NCBI GenBank assembly: GCA_018814945.1
Contig: JAHIYT010000120.1
Location: 1 to 11,493 of the forward strand
Source of the DNA: Patescibacteria group bacterium
Lineage (GTDB): Bacteria; Patescibacteriota; Gracilibacteria; UM-FILTER-43-11
Direction of reading: 5' to 3'
DNA: 11,493 nt
Shown here piece after piece: positions 4,165-11,493 of the stretch. Position 1 is the first letter of the stretch, and each line of letters starts with the position of its first letter. The position numbers and the translations under genes were made by a program. The notes beneath the pieces are model-generated. The model was not told the origin of the DNA, did not search any database, and saw only the letters and a program-made list of their open reading frames with translations.

Positions 4165-5816
4165 TAAGCCTCGCTTAAATAACATTTCTCACACAAAATC
4201 TGACTGTTATTAGAAGCTTGGAAAGACGAATTAATATTGTCACCACACTTATTACACTTAGCTTCAAACAATTTTCTCGGCCTTTTTCTCTGCATTCTCA
4301 TTTCAAAACGTACATCGGGGTGAAAATGCGGAATTGGAAGTTTTAACTTTCTGTAAAAGCTTAATTCTCCCTTTTGAACTTTAAACGGACGCTTGGTTTT
4401 CTCGCATTCTATAGCCCAATTTAAAATATCATTTGGGATTTCAGAAATACTGTCAGGCAATCTATCGGCTGGGATAGTTTTTGAAACATTCAACACTTCA
4501 TCTCTTTGCTTTTTCCATTCCCAGCCATTATCTAAAACTTCCTTCTCAGACATTGGATAATATTCGTTTGCTATCGTTTCATTATATGCAAAAGGTGAAA
4601 TTTCAGTTGAGAAAAAATTGCCCCATTCACCGGTCTTTTCCATGTGCTGAATAATACGAAATTTTAGATCTTTATATTCCTCCTTTGAATATTGTTTATT
4701 TAAAATACAGTTTTCTTTATGCTGAAGTGAAATACATCCAAAAGAATTCTTTGTAGAAAAGCATAAATTACAATAAAAGAGATCTGAATCGTGCCAACAG
4801 GAATCACAGGATATGCAATTAAATATTCCAGAGCATCCTATGGTTTCGTAACAAACTTCACTTTTATCATACCCCATACAGGTCATATCCATTGAATCAT
4901 ATGTCTCATCAATCTGACATGCATAAGCAATGTCTTCACAATTCGTGCAATCAAAACAATCACGGACATTTTTACAATTATTTAAATTGTCTCCAATACA
5001 ATTCTCACAATTAACCTGATAAGTAGATCTTAAAGGAAATTTATTAGAGAACTCACCAAGAAAAAAGTCCTGAGCTTTTTTAAAGTTAAGATAATTACCA
5101 AAATTTGAATCACTTAATTGTTTTTCGTATTCTTCTTTGGAATAGGGCTTATTCAATATGTAATATTCTTTGTGATTTAAATTGGCACAAAACAAACAAT
5201 TCTTACATCCAATTAAATCCCTCGAAAAATAGCATGATTCACAGCCATCGCAATGATCTAAATAGATCGAACTGTAACAATTTTTTGAAAAAACATTTTC
5301 ATAACAAAGTTCCGAGTTATATGTAAAAAGATAATCCAGACAAAAATTATTTTTTGTGGAATAGCGGCCATACATTGAGTCTTCTTCATAATGATTACCA
5401 AAGGTAAGATAGCAATTTTTATTTGCAAAAGAATAATTACAATAATCACTATTTTGAGATTGTTTATTCACAATCGCCAATCTGGGAACTTTCAGCATTA
5501 ACTCTCTGAATTGTTCAAAAAAGGAACGATTAAAATCAAAATCAGATCCATATTCCATTGGGTTCCATTTGTCACTCCAGAAACAATCCGTGCAGTATAC
5601 TGGGAAAGTTTTATCAGGGGAATAAATCGAAATTATATCTCCATGACATAAATCACACTTCCTTTTATACAAAGTCTTTTCGTTCCTCCACGCCATACGA
5701 CGTTTATTCCTACAATCCGGACATAAAGTAGGTTCAGGAATTTTTAAGCCCTCATAAACCTTCTTATCTGAGTCATCTATCTCAAACCCTGTGTTGCATT
5801 GATTACAATTCATCAT
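4161..5816 (-). CDS. Cys-rich zinc-ribbon protein, paralogue 1
   Basis: A 551-aa protein of unknown function with about 40 cysteines. A tandem N-terminal zinc-ribbon module has C4/C7 with C32/C35 and C54/C57 with C75/C78. A central region (about 126-370) carries closely spaced Cys, often CxxC or CxxCxxC, in irregular short periods that might form a solenoid. It contains two copies of a GC-x(n)-ILNK-x-YSKEEY block (ending at 230 and 381), so the core is internally duplicated. A C-terminal ribbon has C521/C524 and C542/C545. The segment before that (SFYRKLKLPIPH, 486-497) matches the first N-terminal ribbon (LKIPEPTLCPDC) but its second Cys pair is gone. No signal peptide or membrane helix; probably cytosolic and metal- or nucleic-acid-binding (inference). 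It lies 67 bp after paralogue 2, and its ATG is inside a long hairpin. Confidence 0.85.
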   Translation of the reverse strand: MMNCNQCNTGFEIDDSDKKVYEGLKIPEPTLCPDCRNKRRMAWRNEKTLYKRKCDLCHGDIISIYSPDKTFPVYCTDCFWSDKWNPMEYGSDFDFNRSFFEQFRELMLKVPRLAIVNKQSQNSDYCNYSFANKNCYLTFGNHYEEDSMYGRYSTKNNFCLDYLFTYNSELCYENVFSKNCYSSIYLDHCDGCESCYFSRDLIGCKNCLFCANLNHKEYYILNKPYSKEEYEKQLSDSNFGNYLNFKKAQDFFLGEFSNKFPLRSTYQVNCENCIGDNLNNCKNVRDCFDCTNCEDIAYACQIDETYDSMDMTCMGYDKSEVCYETIGCSGIFNCISCDSCWHDSDLFYCNLCFSTKNSFGCISLQHKENCILNKQYSKEEYKDLKFRIIQHMEKTGEWGNFFSTEISPFAYNETIANEYYPMSEKEVLDNGWEWKKQRDEVLNVSKTIPADRLPDSISEIPNDILNWAIECEKTKRPFKVQKGELSFYRKLKLPIPHFHPDVRFEMRMQRKRPRKLFEAKCNKCGDNINSSFQASNNSQILCEKCYLSEAY

Positions 5817-5879
5817 AGTGGCTCAGTTGTGGCTCAGGTTGTAGTCCACTACTGGAGCCACGCGAAGCTGAGCCACTAT
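5815..5879. repeat. nested hairpin between the two Cys-rich genes
   Basis: Outer perfect 12-bp arms ATAGTGGCTCAG (5815-5826) and CTGAGCCACTAT (5868-5879) enclose a second hairpin with GTGGCTC (5829-5835) and GAGCCAC (5855-5861), topped by GTAGT-CC-ACTAC (5841-5852). The word GTGGCTC or its complement occurs four times. The outer arm reaches into the ATG of paralogue 1, so in mRNA the start could be masked. The structure could also act as a processing site or a weak terminator after paralogue 2; no T-run is present. Confidence 0.7.
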
Positions 5880-5883
5880 TGGG

Positions 5884-7527
5884 TTAATATACATGTTTAA
5901 AATAACACTCTTCACAGTAAACTTTTTCAGGATGTTCTGGATTATAAGTTGTTTTTATATCCTTCTTACATTCATCACAATTACGAGCATAAAGTTTGCG
6001 AGGATTTTGTAACTCCACCCTCTTTTGATGTCTTTCTTTATAAGATAAATGTGGAATTGGCAGACCTTTTGTCCTATAAAATTTTAATTCCTGCGGAATG
6101 ATCTTAAACGGTTTACCATTTCCTTCCGATTCAATCGCCCAATTTAAAATGTCATCAGGAATATCTTTAATATTATCTGGCAAACGATTAGATGGAATGG
6201 TTTTTGTAGTTTTCGGAACTTCAGGTTCAAAGTCAGACCATTTCCAACCTTTCGCAAGAACCTCCTTTTTAGCCATTGGATAAAACTCTTGCGCTTTTGT
6301 TTCGTTATAACCAAATGGAGAGAGTTCCGTTGGAAAAAATTCACCATACTCTCCTATTTTCTTCATATATTCAATAATTTTTGGAACAAGAGCTCTATAT
6401 TCATCAACGGTATATTTTTTGTTTAAAATACAATTTTTATTTTGCTTTAAGCTCATACATCCAAATGAATAACTACTTGCCTGACAGTTATCGCAGTAAG
6501 CCATGTTATCCGATTGATAAGTTAAATTGCAGAACTTTCCAAATTGAAGATCAACAACACCTTTGCATTCATAAATAAATTCCGCACCTCCGATCCTTGT
6601 TACATCATAACCATCTTTTACATCCTTTGCTTCATAAGCATAACGAACATCTTCACAATCTTTCACGTTATAACAGTTGGTTGCATTTTTACAGTCAACA
6701 ACATAATTACCACTACAGATTTCACAATTTACTGTCCATGCATCTCTTTTCGGAAGGTCCGATTTAAGTTTTTCATATTTCTTTTTAAATTCCTCAAAAA
6801 ATTTAGGATCCGTTTTAAGCTTTTTAATAATTTCGAGACATTCCTCCTTTGATGCAGGTTGATTTAAAATGTGGTTTTTCCTATTACGGATTGAAACACA
6901 ACCAACCAAACGTTGTGATCCACGACAGTCAAAACAAAAGAAAGATTCTGAAACATTAGAGCATAACTCCAAGTAATTAGAATGCGCACAATCTTGGCAA
7001 TCAGTGCATTGATAGCACATCTCCATTCGTGAACAGAAAAGTAAATCCATACAATCACGACAATTAAAAGCCCAGTCACTGTAATGAACATCTTCACTAT
7101 CTAACAAAGAGCTACCCATATAACAATTACGATTTCGAGAGCTGTGAATTGTAAAATCAGAGTTTTCACTTTGAGTATTAAATATTGCAAGACGTGGAAC
7201 CTTTGCACGCATCTCGGCATATTGTTCAAAGAATGGACGATTGAAATCAAAATCCTGACCATATTCAAGCGGATCAAATTTATCACTCCAAAAACAATCA
7301 CTACAAAGAACTGGAATATCTTTATCTGATGAGTAAATAGAAACTAAATTCTTTTCACAAATATGACATTTGTTTTTGTAATAGTTTTGATCGTTTCTAA
7401 AAGCAATGCGACGTTGCTGTCTGCAACTTGGACATAAGCTAGGAGCCGGAACGTTCATTTTTTTATGAATCAACTCGTCCTTCTTGGTTATCTCAAACTG
7501 TGATTTACATTGTTTGCAATCAGCCAT
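5884..7527 (-). CDS. Cys-rich zinc-ribbon protein, paralogue 2
   Basis: 547 aa, clearly homologous end to end with the 551-aa neighbour. Same plan: N-terminal ribbons C4/C7-C32/C35 and C54/C57-C75/C78, the conserved DFDFNRPFFEQ / KVPRLAI block at 92-115, a Cys-rich core with about 20 further cysteines, two ILN(K/Q)-type blocks (ending about 230 and 377), the PFGYNETKAQEFYPM / GWKW segment at 404-430, IPDDILNWAIE at 456-466 and a C-terminal ribbon C517/C520-C538/C541. In the 477-500 segment (ELKFYRTKGLPIPH) the Cys pairs of an ancestral fourth ribbon are missing. Function unknown; intracellular by lack of signals. ATG at 7527 follows an A/T-rich leader, with a three-copy heptamer repeat ending 11 bases away; TAA stop. 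Confidence 0.85.
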   Translation of the reverse strand: MADCKQCKSQFEITKKDELIHKKMNVPAPSLCPSCRQQRRIAFRNDQNYYKNKCHICEKNLVSIYSSDKDIPVLCSDCFWSDKFDPLEYGQDFDFNRPFFEQYAEMRAKVPRLAIFNTQSENSDFTIHSSRNRNCYMGSSLLDSEDVHYSDWAFNCRDCMDLLFCSRMEMCYQCTDCQDCAHSNYLELCSNVSESFFCFDCRGSQRLVGCVSIRNRKNHILNQPASKEECLEIIKKLKTDPKFFEEFKKKYEKLKSDLPKRDAWTVNCEICSGNYVVDCKNATNCYNVKDCEDVRYAYEAKDVKDGYDVTRIGGAEFIYECKGVVDLQFGKFCNLTYQSDNMAYCDNCQASSYSFGCMSLKQNKNCILNKKYTVDEYRALVPKIIEYMKKIGEYGEFFPTELSPFGYNETKAQEFYPMAKKEVLAKGWKWSDFEPEVPKTTKTIPSNRLPDNIKDIPDDILNWAIESEGNGKPFKIIPQELKFYRTKGLPIPHLSYKERHQKRVELQNPRKLYARNCDECKKDIKTTYNPEHPEKVYCEECYFKHVY

Positions 7528-7537
7528 TGAAAAATAA

Positions 7538-7561
7538 ATCTGAGATCTGAGATCTGAGATC
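7538..7561. repeat. ATCTGAG heptamer array, 3 units plus ATC
   Basis: Three exact ATCTGAG units and a partial fourth in the 38-bp gap between the ATPase stop and the paralogue 2 start. On the transcribed strand it would lie in the intergenic mRNA as CTCAGAT repeats, 11 bases before the ATG. Confidence 0.85.
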
Positions 7562-7565
7562 GTAG

Positions 7566-9812
7566 TTAAATTAGTGGTTCTTCAAACTCCTGTTCCATAC
7601 TAGGCGCCACATTATCTTCTGTAAATTCACCAGCCTCATCCCATTTAGAAAGTAGCTTCTCTACATCTGCGCGTGGAGTACAATATTTTTCCCGAGATTG
7701 TTTTTTGATTTCTTCAGTGTAATCATTAGTTGGAGGTGGACAATCTATCGTACGGCCAGAGAATGCCTCACGAATTTCACCGTTAACGGACATCTTTGTA
7801 TAGAATTCACGAATGCCCAAGTTAATAATGTCACGCTCCTGGAATATTGGAGTATATTCATTAGCAAGAATCTTTGCATCTTCAGCCCCAACACGAAATG
7901 AAACAATAGTACCTATATTACCCAGTACTGTTTTTTGTACAATATTAATTAACTGCCCCATGTACTGATGGGCAAGGGTAAGACTTAAACGATATTTACG
8001 CGCTTCTGAAATAATTTCATCAAACGTTTCTGTGGCAAAGTTTTGGAATTCATCAATATACAAATAGAAATCTTTTCTATCTTTCTCTTTCATACTCGCA
8101 CGTTGCATGGCAGCTTGGTACATTTTTGTAATAACCATAGCTCCAAGAATCTGAGAATTTTCTTCCCCAAGTAAACCTTTTGATACTTTCATCAACAAAA
8201 TTTTCTGGCTATCCATCATTTCACGAATATTGAATTTGTTTATCGGTTGTCCAATTATATTTCGGATCATGTTTGTGGAAACAAGCTGCCCCACCTTATT
8301 CAAAAGTGGAGTAATTGCTTCGGCATCAAACTTTTCGCTCCATGCGGCAAATTCAGATACCCAGAAATTCTTTACAACAGAATCTTGAATGCGTGAAATA
8401 ATTTTTTGACGATAGTTCTTATCTGTAAGCATTTTGAGAATAGAAAGGATTGTTGTATTAGGACTATCGAGCAAAGCTAAAGTCGTATAACGAAGTACGT
8501 GTTCTAAGCGGTCTGACCAGTTATCACCAAAAAGCTTCTTGAAGATATCGATAAACCCAATTGTAAGCTGCATTTTATATTCCTCCCCAACATTCTCAAG
8601 CGGATTAAATGCAATAGGATTATCTATATCAGACGGGTCAAAAAGAACTACATCCTTGATGCGATCCTTAGGAATATATTGCATTATGTTGTCGATAAGA
8701 TCTCCATGTGGATCCAGTACCCCAACTCCATGTCCAGCTTCCAAATCCTCTTTTATCAAAAGCTCCAAAAATTTAGATTTACCGGAACCTGATTTACCAA
8801 CGGTATATAAATGACGACGTCTGTCCGATCTTCTCACGCCAAATTCAACAAAGTTATTGTGATAATTTGTAATACCAAAGAAAGATGTTTCCGGAGTTCC
8901 TTTTTTTGGAAGATCTTGAGGTGGTTCATGTTTTTTCGCTAAAACATGTACGATGTGTGGCACGTGATCGGCATTTGGATAGTGGTAAAGTGATGCAACC
9001 TCTTTAGCACCCATCTTATGACTACCTGCAATTGAACGTTTACGATAAAGGTCTACAAATTTAGGGCTAGTTGTTGTACCTGTAGCACCAAATTCCTGAA
9101 TATCAGTTGCATTAAATTGGTAAAAACTATTGATAACAGCTTCTAATTTCCTTTTTGCAAGTGTAGGATCTGCAGCTAAATATGCTAAACGAACAACGAC
9201 ATCAAACGGTTCCTGTTGATATTTTTCCTGAGCCAATTTAAAACGCTTAACACGAATTGAATCATCTGCGGACTTACCCTTTGCCCTAAACCAGTCACGT
9301 ATGTGAAAAATCTGGCGAATTCTTGCAAAGCGCATAGCCCAACCACGTTTAAAGTGGTAACCGGCTGATTCATTAACAGGATTTACTACGATTTGAACCC
9401 AAACCTGTTCACCGGAAGCAATTTTAGATATCACTGAGAAAAGTCCTGACTGTGAATCCTCTGTAAAATCTGTGTAAGTTTTGGTTGCGTAGATATCAAA
9501 GAACTTCAACTTCAAAGTTGTGCCTGCAACCGAATAATGACCAGAGTCAAAACCGGTAGTGTAATCTTTAGTTGGCATTATTTCCGCATCCGGAAAAGTT
9601 GAATATATAAGACCTTCTAAAGTTTCTAGTAAATCATCAGGAACAATTACATAGCAATATGTATACTGTTCGTAACCAAAAAATTCCAAAGAAATTGGCT
9701 TGTCCTTAACCGTATTTTGAAAATTCACCAAAACCTGCTGGAACAACTCTTCCTTTTTTGGATTCGCTGCTTCACCCTGAGGTACTATAACGTGGAGGTA
9801 ATGATATTTCAT
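7566..9812 (-). CDS. VirD4/TrwB-like (type IV coupling-protein family) ATPase
   Basis: A 748-aa P-loop ATPase. Walker A GKSGSGKS is at residues 339-346, followed by the typical DPHGDL (367-372) and NPLENV motifs. Walker B is FYLYIDEF (582-589, D587/E588), leading into the family's SEARKYRLSLTLAHQYMGQL block (602-621), and an arginine-containing SFRVGAEDA segment is at 638-646. These are hallmarks of the TrwB/TraD/VirD4 DNA-pumping ATPases. The N-terminal about 330 residues are soluble-looking and unlike the two-helix membrane anchor of classical coupling proteins, so it is probably a cytosolic or peripheral motor. In CPR genomes such proteins accompany type IV pilus- or secretion-like and DNA uptake or transfer functions (inference). 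No relaxase or VirB-type gene is in the window. ATG at 9812, no Shine-Dalgarno. Confidence 0.85.
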   Translation of the reverse strand: MKYHYLHVIVPQGEAANPKKEELFQQVLVNFQNTVKDKPISLEFFGYEQYTYCYVIVPDDLLETLEGLIYSTFPDAEIMPTKDYTTGFDSGHYSVAGTTLKLKFFDIYATKTYTDFTEDSQSGLFSVISKIASGEQVWVQIVVNPVNESAGYHFKRGWAMRFARIRQIFHIRDWFRAKGKSADDSIRVKRFKLAQEKYQQEPFDVVVRLAYLAADPTLAKRKLEAVINSFYQFNATDIQEFGATGTTTSPKFVDLYRKRSIAGSHKMGAKEVASLYHYPNADHVPHIVHVLAKKHEPPQDLPKKGTPETSFFGITNYHNNFVEFGVRRSDRRRHLYTVGKSGSGKSKFLELLIKEDLEAGHGVGVLDPHGDLIDNIMQYIPKDRIKDVVLFDPSDIDNPIAFNPLENVGEEYKMQLTIGFIDIFKKLFGDNWSDRLEHVLRYTTLALLDSPNTTILSILKMLTDKNYRQKIISRIQDSVVKNFWVSEFAAWSEKFDAEAITPLLNKVGQLVSTNMIRNIIGQPINKFNIREMMDSQKILLMKVSKGLLGEENSQILGAMVITKMYQAAMQRASMKEKDRKDFYLYIDEFQNFATETFDEIISEARKYRLSLTLAHQYMGQLINIVQKTVLGNIGTIVSFRVGAEDAKILANEYTPIFQERDIINLGIREFYTKMSVNGEIREAFSGRTIDCPPPTNDYTEEIKKQSREKYCTPRADVEKLLSKWDEAGEFTEDNVAPSMEQEFEEPLI

Positions 9813-9894
9813 TTTAATTACACTTAGTCTCTATTTTATCAAAAACCAACCTAATCTGGCTAGGAGAAATGCAAAATGAAAAATAAAAATCTAC

Positions 9895-10013
9895 ATCTGA
9901 GATCTGAGATCTGAAATCTGAGATCTGAGTTCTGAGATCTGAGATCTGAAATCTGAGATCTGAGTTCTGAGATCTGAGATCTGAAATCTGAGATCTGAGT
10001 TCTGAGATCTGAG
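9895..10013. repeat. 17-unit ATCTGAG tandem array with 35-bp higher-order period
   Basis: Seventeen contiguous heptamers, mostly ATCTGAG with ATCTGAA and TTCTGAG variants. From unit 3 on, the variants repeat every five units (ATCTGAA, ATCTGAG, ATCTGAG, TTCTGAG, ATCTGAG), three times over: a 35-bp higher-order repeat made by duplication of whole blocks. Every ATCTGAG-ATCT junction contains the palindrome AGATCT. The array ends one base before the stop codon of the Cys-rich pseudogene. Confidence 0.92.
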
Positions 10014-10014
10014 A

Positions 10015-11298
10015 TTAAGACAGGCTTTCTAGATAATCCTTTTCACAATAAACTATCCACGGACTATCCGGTCTATAAGTTGTCTTAATGGGTTGTCCGC
10101 ATTTATCACAATTTCTATCATAGAATTTACGCTCATTCCTCAAGTCAAACCTGTTTTTATGACGACAGTAGAAACACTTTTTTGGAATGGGTAGGCCTTG
10201 ATTCTTGTAAAACACTAATTCGTGTTCAATAATCTTGTAATTACGAGAACAGTCTTCACACGCAAATAATTCCTTACAAATGGATTTGTCAGCATCCTGA
10301 CTGTCATCAGGTATCTGAGCGGTAGCCGGCAAGTATTCTTTTTTATCCGGTTCACGCCATTTATAACCCTTATCCAATGCCTCTTCTTTGCTTAGAGGAT
10401 GGTATTCCTGCGCAATAGTTTCATTATAAGCAAAATCAGAATATTCTTCCGGAAAATTTTCACCCCACTCACCCGTACTCTTCATATGTGCAATAATTCT
10501 AGACTTTAAATCCTCATATTCTTCTTTTGAATATTGTTTATTCAATATGCAATATTTATTTCTTTTAAGTCCAACGCATCAAAAACAATCTGTAGTCCAA
10601 TCGCAACATTGGCAATAATCTAAATTGGACGATTGTTGTATACAAAAAGAACAAAATCTTAGATTTTGAATATTAAAACCACAGACACCGGTTTCATATA
10701 ATAATTCCGCACCATCGCCACATTCATCACAATCCATACAGTTTTTAGCAGAACCAAATGATCTGAAATAGTGCTTACAATCCCAAAGCTCCATAGAGTC
10801 ATAGCAATAATTTGAATCCTTGGAGTGAACTAAATAATCACCTAAAACATTTTCATTCTGAAAACCATGAATACATTTTTGAGGATGTTGAACTTTAAAA
10901 GCATCCCAATCTTTAAAATATTTAGTAAGTTCGGAGTGTTTAGATAAACTATTAATCAATTTTTCATAAGTTTCCTTTTCGTATTGTTTGTTGAAAATAA
11001 AATATTCCTTGTTTTTTAAATTACTACACATAAAACAGTGTTTACAACCAATGCAATTCTTTAAAAAAGCGCTATTTGAGCAATTGTCACAATCTTGTGA
11101 ATAGTAAAGCCTATAACCATGATAACAATCAACACATTCGTAACAAAGTTCGCATTCTTTACTTCGGAGCAAATCCACGCAATTCTTACTTTTATTTAAA
11201 CCTAAGGAATAATAACAATCCCAATCAAAATCGGAGATGCGAACATGATAACCATAATTAAGATCAAGAAACTGTACTGTTGCATCTTGTAAAACCAA
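10015..11298 (-). pseudogene. Cys-rich zinc-ribbon protein, paralogue 3, truncated and interrupted
   Basis: Homologous to the two intact Cys-rich genes but damaged twice. First, the N-terminal about 145 residues (both N-terminal ribbons and the DFDFNR block) are absent: similarity starts near DCYYSLGLNKSKNC, inside the 3' end of the protease gene, and the upstream frame meets a TGA without resembling the family. Second, an in-frame TGA at 10579-10581 interrupts ...DWTTDCF-stop-CVGLKRNKYC..., exactly where the intact copies have glycine (SFGC), so one GGA-to-TGA change explains it. Downstream the frame is open to TAA at 10015. The C-terminal part keeps a Cys pair CEDC, then CFYC, then the final ribbon CDKC...: a complete ribbon lost in the other two paralogues. 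A restart at the ATG-like codon of MNKQYSKEEY could yield a 176-aa ribbon protein, but expression is unproven. Confidence 0.8.
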
Positions 11299-11493
11299 TC
11301 CAGATATTGATAAGGTAATAATCCCTCAAGGATATGTGAGCCATCCAATGGCGGAATCGGCAATAAATTAAAGACCCCCAAAGCGAGATTAATCCAGATT
11401 CCATAAGATAATACTGAATAGATAATTGATCCATATGCCACCGGAACAGCCTTGAAGACTATCGATAAGACCCAGGCTAAAAAGAAATTTGAA
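11202..11493 (-). CDS. site-2 protease family (M50) protein, C-terminal part
   Basis: Open at the window edge; about 96 residues are visible. NFFLAWVLSIVFKAVP is the membrane helix after the family's GP-x-x-N region, and INLALGVFNLLPIPPLDGSH holds the NLLPIPPLDG motif whose Asp is the third zinc ligand of these intramembrane metalloproteases. A final hydrophobic helix (YSFLILIMVIMFASPILIGI) leads to a TAG stop. The zinc-binding HExxH would lie outside the window. The last about 30 codons overlap, in another frame, sequence related to the Cys-rich family, so the 3' end may have been replaced or shortened by that insertion. Members cleave membrane-embedded segments, for example anti-sigma factors; the substrate here is unknown. 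Confidence 0.85.
   Translation of the reverse strand, partial: SNFFLAWVLSIVFKAVPVAYGSIIYSVLSYGIWINLALGVFNLLPIPPLDGSHILEGLLPYQYLDWFYKMQQYSFLILIMVIMFASPILIGIVIIP

Noticed and set aside
9895..10013. Possible CRISPR array
   Set aside because: Units are 7 bp and contiguous without spacers, and no cas gene is nearby: it is a simple tandem repeat.
10579..10581. In-frame TGA at a conserved glycine could mean UGA=Gly (genetic code 25, Gracilibacteria/SR1)
   Set aside because: The other long genes, more than 2000 codons in total, contain no internal TGA, and this copy is already 5'-truncated. A pseudogene mutation in a standard-code genome is simpler.
7566..11493. A conjugative or integrative element, suggested by the VirD4-like ATPase
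   Set aside because: No relaxase, VirB components, integrase or attachment repeats are visible. In CPR genomes ATPases of this type are commonly chromosomal.

Overview
The window looks like a chromosomal segment of a Candidate Phyla Radiation (Patescibacteria, probably Parcubacteria-like) bacterium. This is inferred from AT-rich DNA, almost no Shine-Dalgarno sequences before the starts, a tRNA without an encoded CCA end, a 'four helix bundle' protein, a cytosolic VirD4/TrwB-like ATPase typical of these genomes, and large cysteine-rich zinc-ribbon proteins of a kind I associate with this group. UGA acts as stop (standard code 11): long ORFs contain no internal TGA.

Left part (1-2480), mostly minus strand: a multi-pass membrane protein of unknown function; a 330-bp gene-free stretch littered with broken copies of tRNA ends; an intact tRNA-Gln(CUG) whose acceptor stem is extended into a perfect 21-bp inverted repeat; and guanylate kinase (gmk). 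Between gmk and the next gene lie about 660 bp without a protein gene. They hold short repeats and hairpins, and on the minus strand a consensus-like promoter, a structured body of about 200 nt and an intrinsic-terminator-like end: a candidate non-coding RNA.

Middle (2760-4164), plus strand: an apparent LexA-controlled operon. A sigma70-type promoter (TTGATT, 17-bp spacer, TATTAT) carries a palindrome of the GAAC-N4-GTTC type in its spacer, with a one-mismatch second copy 31 bp upstream. The transcript would encode two tiny membrane proteins (66 and 26 aa, stop/start overlap ATGA), a four-helix-bundle protein bracketed by inverted repeats, and a LexA-family repressor with an Ala-Gly cleavage site and Ser/Lys dyad. 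I read this as a self-regulated SOS operon whose small membrane peptides may be damage-induced inhibitors or effectors (inference).

Right part (4161-11493), minus strand, convergent with the repressor gene and sharing stop-codon bases with it. In transcription order: the 3' end of a site-2 protease (M50) gene; a 5'-truncated, TGA-interrupted copy of the Cys-rich zinc-ribbon gene; a 119-bp array of the heptamer ATCTGAG; a 748-aa VirD4/TrwB-like ATPase; a three-copy heptamer array; and two intact Cys-rich zinc-ribbon paralogues (547 and 551 aa) separated by a nested hairpin. The function of the Cys-rich family is unknown; its clustering around a DNA-transfer-type ATPase is the main contextual clue.
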